Position numbers and translations under genes: made by a program
Notes under the pieces: model-generated
The model's database searches: none
Told to the model about the DNA's origin: nothing
Seen by the model: the letters and a program-made list of their open reading frames with translations, nothing else
Shown here: positions 47,601 to 54,300 of the stretch, piece after piece
Position numbering within the stretch: position 1 is the first letter of the stretch
Layout of the letters: the number at the start of each line of letters is the position of its first letter
NCBI GenBank assembly: GCA_023053575.1
Contig: JAKZAP010000001.1
Location: 31,018,533-31,082,532 of the forward strand
From: Branchinecta lynchi
Taxonomy: Eukaryota > Arthropoda > Branchiopoda > Anostraca > Branchinectidae
DNA: 64,000 bases
Reading direction: 5' to 3'

Positions 47601-50600
47601 CCCAGCACATTGGTCACTTTTGACCTCGCCTATTATAAATGTTGCTAAAAAATAGGTAATTTAGATTTTTTTAAATCAAGTAAGCAGATCAATAAATGGC
47701 TGACCTACTGCGATCAGAGTCATTTTTCAAGCTCTTATACTTTGGCTACACGGTCTGCCAAAACAAAAATGTGACCAACCATCCCTACCCTACTTCGTTC
47801 AACTAGCAAATAAACACAAATACTTGCCTCCAACATCAATTCCATTTTTGACAGCAAGACCACTTCTTGGGGCTACTCTGCCATAGCAACCTTCAGGAAC
47901 AGCAATCTTCAAATCTGTTAAAGCCAGGATCCTTGATTTGGCAGGAAGATCATATTCATATGCACTAAGAAACAAAAATCAAATTAGTAAATCTACAATA
48001 GCACGACCAGGTCTTTGCAAAAGACATCACTCGGGCAAAGACTCCTTGGTTATGTACAAGGCCGTATCCAGGGGGGGTTAGGGGGTTGAAACCCACCCAC
48101 CCGAAACATACAAAAGAAACCATTTTTATAGGCTTTTCCCTATGATCTATGTCTTTTTTGTACTTTTTAGTCCGACCCGCAGGCAACCCCCCCCCCCCGA
48201 AAGGTGACCCCCCCGAAATAAATTCCCGGATACGGGCCTGGTTATGTAGGCTATATCCTTCAGAAAGTCTATAAATTCAAAACGTCTGAAATCCAGACCA
48301 AAAGGAGCAGAGCAAAGACATTAGCAGTATAAAGACAGAAAACTCCCATAAGCCCCACCAGGGCGTCATGACTAGGGGGGGGAGGGATCCCCCCCCCCTG
48401 AACGTTGTCGGGCAGTCAATAAAAAAAATAGCCGAGTCTGCGCCAAGTGCCGCGATTTTTCACAAAACAATTGATTTTTGGGATCCCAAAACGTAAGTGG
48501 AGGGATACCTATGACATCGCAAAAGTTGTCCGTCCGCCTATAAGCACGATAACTCTCGAAGGCAGGGGCCTCACGACTGGGGGGGGATTCCCCCCCCCCC
48601 AATGCTGTCGGTCAGTCGGTAAAAAATAACCGAGTCTGCGCGAAGTACCGCAATTTTTCATCAAAACATTTTTTTTTCAGGAAATGTCATTTTTGTTGTT
48701 GAAAACAGTCGTTTTTTTCTGCAGAAAAATTCGGTAAAAATTGTTTGACTACGAATGAGCACCATGCCCAGACGTTGCAGCATGCCCTCAATTTGTGGCA
48801 CCATATCCAAAGTACTGAGGATTTGTATATGACTTGTCTAGATTCTTTAGTTTCATACCAACAGTAATGTAGGCGAATGTAGTGGGGCTTTGCCTTCAGA
48901 GAACTTTCCTATCAATAGTACCAGTCATGCACAAATCCTCAATTTTTGGGCATGGTGCCCGTCTGGGCATGCCCGAACGTATGGGCATGGTACCCATACG
49001 TTGGAGCACCATGCTCTGGAGCATGGGCATGGTACCCCTGTGAAATTTGGATAAACTGAGACTGGTTACATACCTAAATGGGCATGGTACCCATACGTTG
49101 GAGCACCATGCTCTGGAGCATGGGCATGGTACCCCTGTGAAATTTGGATAAACTGAGACTGATTACATACCTAAATAGGGCCTTCTCCCTGTCCTAGATC
49201 TAAAGATACCTGATTTTACTTTCTATCCAACCTCATTTTCCAATTTACAAAATGTTAGAGCACTTCCAAGATACATAGAGTTTTTTGGAGGCCACTTCTC
49301 TTCTAGTGGGCTTATCCTAGTGAGCTGATCCTATCCTTTTCCTACTCTCTGAGGGTGGTAAAGTAGAGTGGCGCAACACCAGGTGGCAGACAAGCGAAAC
49401 ATACACTCTTACTACTTCTAAGCAAGTGTCTACTTTACTAACTCTCTGTATCTTGAAAGTGCTCTAACATTTTGGAAATTGGAAAATGAGGTTGGATAGA
49501 CAGTGAAATCAGGTATCTTTTGATCTAGGACAGGAAGAAGGCCCTATTTAGGTATGTAGCCAGTGTCAGTTTAACCAAATTTCACAGGGGTACCATGCCC
49601 ATACTCCAGGGCATGGTGCCGTAACGTATGGACACCATGCCCATACATCCAGGCATGCCCAAACGTCGGGGCACCATGCCAGTCATACACAAATCCTCAA
49701 TTTCTGGGCATGGTGCCCCAACGTTTGGGCATGCCTGGACGTATGGGCATGGTGCCCATACGTTACAGCACCATGCCCTGGAGTATGGGCATGGTACCCC
49801 TGTGAAATTTGGTTAAACTGACACTGGCTACATACCTAAATAGGGCCTTCTTCCTGTCCTAGATCAAAAGATACCTGATTTCACTGTCTATCCAACCTCA
49901 TTTTCCAATTTCCAAAATGTTAGAGCACTTTCAAGATACAGAGAGTTTTGTGGATGCCACTTCTTTCTCAGTGGGTTCACCCTATCCTTTTACAGGTAGT
50001 TGCCACTAGGTTACTCAATCCTTTTCCATGTTCTCAAAAAGTCAAAAGTCAGAGTAAAAACAGGTAAAAAAAAAATAACTCAAAATAAATACAATAAAAG
50101 GCAAACAATCTAAGGGAAATATTTGCTCCAGTGAACAGATTGAAAAGCTTGCCTCATCCATGCTACCTAGCAGCAATTTTCTGGAAAAGGATAGGATAAG
50201 CCCACTAGAAGAGAAGTGGCCTCCAAAAAACTCTATGTATCTTGGAAGTGCTCTAACATTTTGTAAATTGGAAAATGAGGTTGGATAGAAAGTAAAATCA
50301 GGTATCTTTTGATCTAGGACAGGGAGAAGGCCCTATTTAGGTATGTAACCAGTCTCAGTTTATCCAAATTTCACAGGGGTACCATGCCCATGCTCCAGAG
50401 CATGGTGCTCCAACGTATGGGTACCATGCCCATACGTTCGGGCATGCCCAGACGTTGGGGCACCATGCCCAAAAATTGAGGATTTGTGCATGACTGCACC
50501 ATGTCCAAAAATTGAGGATTTGTGTATGACTGAATAGTACCTATTAAACATTAGCTGCATTTTTTGCCATCATCCAGTTAACCGATATCATACTATAAGT

Positions 50601-50849
50601 CATTTTTGTTTCCGATTCCAAATTGTTCTCTACAATTCTAATTGAGGAGACAGGTACCGGTGACGGGAAGATGCCATTTTTTCTTATAAGCCATTTTTTG
50701 GAGCTCAGTTGAACACACCACCAAGACGAAAAGGCAAAAAAAGCACTATTGCCACAGTACCTTCTGAGATCAAAGCCAGCTGCATGAGCTGAACCTTTAA
50801 CTGGTGAGAAGGCATTTTCTGTCATTTTTACGAACTTCAGAACACTCAT
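32590..50849 (-). CDS. DUT: dUTPase (deoxyuridine triphosphatase), complete, four exons
   Basis: Hydrolyses dUTP to dUMP and pyrophosphate, keeping uracil out of DNA and feeding thymidylate synthesis; it works as a homotrimer in nucleus or mitochondria. Coding exons on the minus strand are 50849-50761, 47964-47828, 40882-40737 and 32646-32590, giving 142 residues. All five motifs are present: I AAGFDL (23-28), [12 protein letters not shown] (58-67), [12 protein letters not shown] (77-85, catalytic Asp), [10 protein letters not shown] (104-111) and [11 protein letters not shown] (131-140). Junction phases are 2, 1 and 0 and all join in frame. The length matches the core of animal dUTPases; no mitochondrial leader is seen. 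Introns are 2.8, 6.9 and 8.1 kb and full of mobile elements. Head-to-head with KTI12. Confidence 0.93.
32875..33332. mobile_element. MULE-like nonautonomous element with 10-bp direct repeat
   Basis: Inverted arms of about 110 bp (32875-32985 and 33184-33295) begin TTGATGG.GGAAAACGGATA and contain CTTCTTGGCAAGGGTCCTCT. A further 37 bp on the right ends GGGCTGAAGGAATATTTA. CGAGAGGTTT lies on both sides (32865-32874 and 33333-33342). Related pieces occur at 39377-39674, 51440-52120 and 55855-55923. Lies between exons 4 and 3 of dUTPase. Confidence 0.65.
33343..33927. other. unassigned intron sequence
   Basis: dUTPase intron 3. No gene seen. Confidence 0.4.
33928..35287 (-). mobile_element. HINE-1 copy F
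   Basis: Starts at a decayed TTTTCGGATCCC end with a long GTCCGTCCGTCTGTCTGTC tract. About seven divergent tandem units follow, then the GGGTCTGACGAAGACCAGATC block near the lost 5' end. More diverged than copies B, C and I. Lies in dUTPase intron 3. Confidence 0.75.
35313..35462 (+). repeat. 150-bp repeat, copy 1
   Basis: Starts AATTATACATAGATGGCAC and ends GACGGGGTCTCATGGTG. Almost identical to 36608-36762 in the same orientation, where it runs straight into a tRNA-like sequence. Possibly the body of a tRNA-linked short element. Confidence 0.75.
35672..36360 (-). mobile_element. LINE 3' fragment
   Basis: The minus frame 36309-35827 encodes a reverse-transcriptase thumb-like region: [18 protein letters not shown], then [18 protein letters not shown] and [15 protein letters not shown]. 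After its stop comes an AT-rich 3' region with an AAATAAATAAATACTG tail near 35675-35690. 5'-truncated; in dUTPase intron 3. Confidence 0.6.
36422..36494 (-). pseudogene. tRNA-like pseudogene
   Basis: Reverse complement of the tRNA-like sequence at 36773-36849, including flanks (ACTCTGTTCT before, CAGTTCACTACTTAT after). A deletion of about 4 bases destroys the anticodon stem and the loop reads TTATAA. Translation of this strand gives the familiar spurious [19 protein letters not shown] string. Confidence 0.7.
36608..36762 (+). repeat. 150-bp repeat, copy 2, fused to tRNA-like sequence
   Basis: Same unit as 35313-35462. It is followed after about 10 bp by the tRNA-like sequence at 36773. Confidence 0.75.
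36773..36849 (+). tRNA. tRNA-Thr(TGT)-like gene or SINE head
   Basis: Cloverleaf by eye: D arm GCTC..GAGC, anticodon stem GCTGC/GCAG with loop CTTGTAA (anticodon TGT, threonine), T arm CTGGG-TTCAAAT-CCCGG. Internal promoter boxes are intact: A box TAGCTCAGTTGG and B box GGTTCAAATCC. The acceptor has a C-A mismatch, and the flanks are shared with the inverted pseudogene at 36422-36494, which argues for a tRNA-derived short element rather than a working gene. It lies in dUTPase intron 3. Confidence 0.6.
36887..36920 (-). mobile_element. solo HINE-1 terminus
   Basis: Only TTTTTGGGATCCCATCGAAA.. to GGTCTTGTT is present, i.e. the first 34 bp of the element up to the GGGATCCCAAAAA sequence that also closes the 3' end. 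Recombination between the two GGGATCCCAAAAA copies would leave exactly this. Confidence 0.65.
36955..39060 (+). pseudogene. hAT transposase relic interrupted by a foldback element
   Basis: Left of the foldback, the plus frame 37407-37504 ends [14 protein letters not shown]. Right of it, from 38814, it reads [20 protein letters not shown]. Joining the two across one copy of the target duplication gives a seamless frame with the LDESTD...VFVRY...C pattern of the hAT transposase RNase-H-like core (ZBED5/SCAN-type relatives). A hAT-like end (GGTTCCAACCGGTGGTACGC) lies at 36960. The relic is short and later frames are broken. Confidence 0.6.
37505..38804. mobile_element. 1.3-kb foldback element with 9-bp target duplication (MULE-like)
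   Basis: Two inverted arms of about 610 bp (37505-38115 and 38193-38804), very similar throughout, begin GGCACTGTCTAGGGAACCGG. ATCACATGA lies on both sides (37496-37504 and 38805-38813). Arms are packed with CTACCGGAAC and TTCCGTGAG motifs at roughly 50-70-bp intervals. A 9-bp duplication is typical of Mutator-like elements. It has no transposase; the two similar open frames in the arms are mirror images of each other and not genes. Inserted in the hAT relic in dUTPase intron 3. Confidence 0.85.
39377..39674. mobile_element. 298-bp MITE with 30-bp inverted ends (family of 32875-33332)
   Basis: Ends ATTCAAATAATGCATATAAC and its reverse complement, continuing into CGGAT(A/C)CGTCA. Inside it carries the GCCAAGAAGGGCCGAAAT block shared with 32875-33332 and 52010-52120. 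No clear target duplication. Confidence 0.7.
39675..40429. other. unassigned intron sequence with MULE-like scraps
   Basis: 39678-39800 carries further GTCCTCTTCAGGCTCAA and CAGCTGACGTATCCGTTT pieces of the same MULE-like family. The rest (GTTTCCGCG motifs near 39930 and 40258) is unrecognised. Confidence 0.45.
40430..40650 (+). mobile_element. HINE-like 3' fragment
   Basis: AAAGTTTGACCGAAATATCTC..CGAGAGTT, then GACGGACGGAC and GTCACAGGTATAAG, parallel the 3' part of HINE-1 but with enough difference to be a sister family. It lies just downstream of dUTPase exon 3. Confidence 0.5.
40737..40882 (-). CDS. DUT: dUTPase exon 3
   Basis: Acceptor TTTTGCAG. Encodes [17 protein letters not shown] through KGDRIAQLI to ATEVQ (motifs III and IV). 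Ends in phase 0 before GTATGT. Confidence 0.93.
40883..42479. other. dUTPase intron 2, unassigned part
   Basis: No gene or recognised element. AT-rich, with a GC-box-poor composition. Confidence 0.4.
42480..42880 (-). mobile_element. LINE 3' end, sister of 26330-26660
   Basis: GGCTTGACGACCGGTTACAA, GCACATACGTGCTTG and CCTCTCTCGTCTTCCAAACC blocks match 26330-26660 in order. Only the end of the coding region and the 3' region remain. Confidence 0.75.
42881..44035. other. dUTPase intron 2, unassigned part
   Basis: Contains overlapping open frames at 43541-43855 on both strands without a recognisable family. Nothing else seen. Confidence 0.4.
44040..44479. mobile_element. TTAA-flanked MITE (piggyBac-like), 440 bp
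   Basis: TTAA at 44036-44039 and 44480-44483 flank perfect 12-bp inverted ends AGGACACCTGAA / TTCAGGTGTCCT. TTAA targeting is the piggyBac signature. The inside has no transposase; a 73-codon frame is incidental. Confidence 0.75.
44640..44732 (+). mobile_element. 89-bp MITE, copy 1
   Basis: Near-identical to 49352-49440: starts GAGGGTGGTAAAGTAGAG and ends CAAGTGTCTACTTTACT, with GTAAAGTAGA inverted at the two ends. No clean target duplication here. Confidence 0.7.
44733..46445. other. dUTPase intron 2, unassigned; homopolymer runs
   Basis: C-run then ACACAC near 44864-44880, and G-run at 45620-45637. Near 45990-46020 a TTCGGATTAAACTTGATTGATTGA stretch resembles a LINE 3' tail, but it has no coding support. 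Confidence 0.4.
46446..46510 (+). mobile_element. fragment of the GGATACGGGCC hAT MITE family
   Basis: CAGGGCCATATCCAGAAG followed by a C-run and CCGAAACA resembles the left half of the MITE at 48057-48240. Confidence 0.45.
46740..47075 (+). mobile_element. LINE-type 3' tail with a 94-bp tandem duplication
   Basis: GACGAATTATTTTTGTACT at 46757 recurs at 46851 and the following GTTCGTATTTTGATGAATTGTA-like stretch is duplicated with it. After that comes an AT-rich region ending CGAATTGTAAATTGAATTG near 47050, a LINE-like tail. No coding part. Confidence 0.5.
47255..47343 (+). mobile_element. right half of a GGATACGGGCC hAT MITE
   Basis: TTTTTGTCCGAACAG, a 24-base C-run (47288-47311), then AAATTCCTGGATACGGACCT parallels the right half of 48057-48240. 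Confidence 0.55.
47344..47827. other. dUTPase intron 2, unassigned
   Basis: Begins on the minus strand with the GC donor of intron 2 at 47827. C-run near 47591. Confidence 0.4.
47828..47964 (-). CDS. DUT: dUTPase exon 2 with GC donor
   Basis: Acceptor TTCTTAG, then the codons for [11 protein letters not shown] to GIDVG, including PRSG of motif II. The exon ends GTTGGAG and is followed by GCAAGTA. Only the GC donor gives the IDVGAGV junction expected of the family. Confidence 0.92.
48057..48240 (+). mobile_element. complete hAT-type MITE, 184 bp
   Basis: Perfect 8-bp duplication GTTATGTA at 48049-48056 and 48241-48248. Ends are CAAGGCCGTATCC and, in reverse, CAGGCCCGTATCC. Inside are C/G runs. 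The duplication length and CA-type ends identify hAT. Lies in dUTPase intron 1. Confidence 0.85.
48359..48690 (+). repeat. tandem hAT-end pieces around a HINE-1 scrap
   Basis: Two copies, at about 48359 and 48563, of a CAGGGGC.TCA.GACT-type hAT end, a G-run/C-run palindrome, and a GAGTCTGCGC.AAGT.CCGC.ATTTTTCA block. Between them, 48475-48562 is the GTCY-bearing end of HINE-1. Period about 204 bp. Confidence 0.6.
48770..50530. repeat. palindromic cluster: four alternating copies of a repeat of about 430 bp
   Basis: Copies lie at about 48915-49345 (+), 49441-49690 (-), 49690-49985 (+) and 50180-50530 (-). Shared blocks are GGGCATGGTACCC, GGGCATGCCC, CCTGTGAAATTTGG.TAAACTGA, AATAGGGCCTTCT.CCTGTCC and ATGTTAGAGCACTT.CAAGATAC. 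A 98-bp piece is further duplicated in tandem (48980 and 49078). Many short perfect palindromes occur inside. No coding sequence. It fills most of dUTPase intron 1. Confidence 0.8.
49352..49440 (+). mobile_element. 89-bp MITE, copy 2, with 8-bp target duplication
   Basis: ACTCTCTG at 49344-49351 and 49441-49448 flanks the element. Removing it rejoins the palindromic cluster, so it inserted after the cluster formed. GTAAAGTAGA ends are inverted. Confidence 0.75.
50761..50849 (-). CDS. DUT: dUTPase exon 1
   Basis: Encodes residues 1-29 plus two bases (start MSVLKFVKM, motif I AAGFDL). The exon ends CTCAGAAG with donor GTACTG. The start is the Met that gives the family's usual N-terminal strand; a leader exon upstream cannot be excluded. 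Confidence 0.9.
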
Positions 50850-51241
50850 GTTAATTAGAAACAGGTCTTTGTTGAGGTTGAGATGGGTTGCAGATTAGTT
50901 ATTCCAAATCCAACAAATTTATCACGTCCTGATTTTGATTCAAATCGCGCGCTTTGTCGTAGAACTTTTCCGTCGAACAAATCTAAAAAAATCTACTGAA
51001 ACAAAATTTGTTAACTTTTTGCAGGATGATATAATAATTTTACAAATGCCTTGATCTCCAAATAACTTCGTTTTCAGAAGTTTACATGCTGATATCAGCT
51101 TTTGGCTGCACTGTAGTAGCGATGCATGCCTCTTTTTACGAAATTCATTGATGTAGCCAACATAAACCCAAGACATTCAAAAAATCATCGGCACTGCTTT
51201 CTGACTACTGTTTGGACCCTTAATGGCACTGTGATTTTTCA
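50850..51241. promoter_or_regulatory. putative bidirectional promoter, dUTPase and KTI12
   Basis: The 392 bp between the two divergent start codons hold no repeat that I recognise, unlike the rest of the window. A CG-rich AAATCGCGCGCTTTG lies at 50943-50957; it is loosely E2F-like, which would suit an S-phase gene, but is not a consensus site. No clear TATA box. Transcription start points are unknown. Confidence 0.55.
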
Positions 51242-51386
51242 ATGCCTTTGGTAGTTTTGTCTGGCTATCCCTGCAGTGGGAAGTCTGTTGTAGCTTTGAG
51301 ATTATGTGAAAGTCTTCAGAAGCTTGGGAAAGAGGGTGTGATTATTTCTGAGAGCAGTCAACATGACAAAAATGATGTGTATACTG
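51242..51386 (+). CDS. KTI12: KTI12 exon 1 (P-loop)
   Basis: MPLVVLSGYPCSGKSVVAL to NDVYT plus one base; donor GTATGA at 51387. Confidence 0.9.
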
Positions 51387-54300
51387 GTATGATACTTTAA
51401 GCTTGGCTTAAGTTGCAATTCAGTTAACAAAATAAACATTTTTAGAGTCCAAGCTGACTTTGAAACATTCAAATAATGCTTAAAACGGCAGGCAGGGTAA
51501 AGATGCCTGCCGTTAGATTATGTGCGCCACCAAACTAAATGGATTTGTAAATGTTTTGGAAGATAACCACGAAAGCTCATCAAAAGAGTGATTCTAAAAT
51601 CACATGTAAGACAAAAGTCCTGTTTGGGACACAAAATCACAGGGGTAGAGAGGATCTGCTGTTATACTTCTTCTTTGAACCGTCCGAAACCCAAATATTC
51701 TTGGTATTAACCTGAACAGACAGTGAAGAAACCTTTCTTATCAACATCGCTCTCTGAATCGCAAACCTAGGACATTCTGACAGCAGGTGTTCCATCGTCT
51801 CGACAATACCAGCACACACTGGAGGAGGACAATTTGGAGTTTGTTTTAAACCATAAGTGTGCCTCCTTTCACCCAACATATAATGGTTGGTCCTTTTTCT
51901 AAAAATACAATTTGCCATCCTGCGATATTTTGAAACCAGAAAATGTGGGATCGGATCTCCTGAGTATGCCAGTACAGAGTAGAACAAACTTGCAATGATT
52001 GCAGATTTTTTTCCTTCCCCGATGATTGAGAGCCTGATAAGGACCCTTGCCAAGAAGGGTCAAAATACTGCTGTTAAATCACCATAGCTGGTGCACCCAT
52101 TTTATGCATTTTTTGAAAATACATACTTAACAGATTTATGTGTAAAGATGGAATTTGAATGTATATTTTAAAGGAGGGAACATATGGATAACTTAGAACC
52201 TCATAACTTCGATATTTGCAAAACCAATGTTGAAATAAAATTTCTAAGCATCTGTGTATTTCTAAAGGTCAAGAAATTTTACTAATCCTGTCTATTCAGG
52301 AATTAGATTTTTCTTATGTACCACCTAAAAAAAAAGTTAAGATTAAATTTCTGTACAGTCAAAATCGTCAAGAAGCAAACTTCCTAGTCGATTCAGGTCA
52401 CTGGATATTCATGCAACAAAACAAAAGGAAAGGTCAGCCATGATGCTTGGTCAGTTATATCTTGGCAAGGGTCCTTTTCAGACGTCAGGGGCAACCTATA
52501 AAGCTTTTACCAACTACAAATATCCTCCTAATAACTTTTTTGGAGGGGGGCTGGAGGGGGACCGGAACTGTCGGGACACGTTTAGATCGGAGGGATTGGG
52601 TTTAAAGGTGAACTCCAGAATTAAAAAATAAGGGTTCCGGGTGACCGAGTTCGATACCTGATTTTTTTTTGAATTTTTTGACGTAAGGAGCATTCTCGTG
52701 GGTCAACTTCAAGCAGAGATACCTCATAAAGTCTAATTCCATTGGCTCCTTTGATGAGACCCCTCATTCGTTCCGTCATGTTGATGCTGTAGTCTTGCGG
52801 GAATGGGACCGACGCCAAAATTCATAACACAGCATCAACGTTGTTTACAAAAGTGACCCATAGAAGAAACTCTGAAGGTGTTGACTAAATTGTGACGGAA
52901 TTCCATACAAAACACAAACAACAAACATACAAATAAAAGACAGCAGAACTGAGTGAAAAGGAAATGTCAAAGACCAGAGTGCGTTGCTAGCCTGGTTGTA
53001 CGCCCAGTGTTGGAATAGCTTTCTTTTCTTGGCCAAGTAGTGAGAATAGAGAGCATAGAGAAGAAATTCTGGAAGCTCCATTAAACAACACAAACAAAAA
53101 AAGACAGCTGAACTGAGTGAAATGGAAATGTCCAAGACCAGAGTGTGTTGCTATCCTGGTTGTAAGCCCAGTGTTGGAATAGGCTAGCTTTCTTTTCTTG
53201 GCCAAGTAGTGAGGAGTGCTTGGGAAAATTTTGTCAAGAGCAAACACCCAGATTTCTGTCTCCCAACAATTGGACGCTTCAGATTTTTGTGTGAGCAACC
53301 CTTTGGACCTGATTTTCTGAGTTCCTGTCAGGATTACATAGGAAGACGGTATTAAAAGACTTGCTCAGCATGTATTGCAGTGCCAACCATGCACAGTTCA
53401 TCAGGTTCTCAGGCATCTAATTTCAAATTCAATGTCAGTTTCATGTGTCAACTATTGATGTAACTCCTGCTGTAATAGATCAGGCCAGATCAGGCCCAGG
53501 ACAGCCCTTGCCCAAGTGCTTCGTTCAATTCAACAACCCTATGAGTGCCTCTCAGTGTCATGCCACTTGAGTGACCATGATTACTTCTCTGTGAAGGAAG
53601 TTTCAGTTTCATCCCATGGAGCAGAGGATTCTCGCGAGATCTGGTAAGCCAAACGGTTTTTGCTGGTAATTTTTGTCCTGAAAATGTGAGCTATCAAGGT
53701 CTGCCAAAATTTTTCCCCAGGAAATGCTTCAGGTGTCGCTGGGAGGACTAGAGTCACAGGACTAGTTGTCCAACAAAAATCATTGAATTAGCCTACCTTA
53801 AAAGTGCATCTTTCAACTTACAAACTTGAAATTTACGCTACCTGCATTTTTGTTACTTTTCTCTGTAAGTCGGTCAACCAACCTATTTGTTGCTAGTGAG
53901 TGTTTGTTCATCTCATTGGTAGGTTTGACTGAGTTGATGATTTTGATTTTCGCGCCCCGCCAAGAACGTAGGTCTGTCAGAAGGAGCTCCCACCTCAGTC
54001 CTCGGGCTGGTTAACCAACCAGCGAACAGAGCAGACCCAGAAAAAAACAGCTTATTAAAAACTTTGACTCCAAATTTTGTGATGGAACCGGGTTTTAAAG
54101 GCTCAGACACCATATACTTATTCCTGAAGTGTTATACAATAGTTGCATTTTTGCAGATACCATGGTATCTGATACCACAGTCTAAAGTCGTTTTTGCAGT
54201 TATCGTGGTATCTGGCCAGTTATCGTGGTATCAGATATTCAGATACCACGGTCCGACCATAGTAACTGGTTGTGGTATTCTAGGCCAAAGCATTTTCTTA

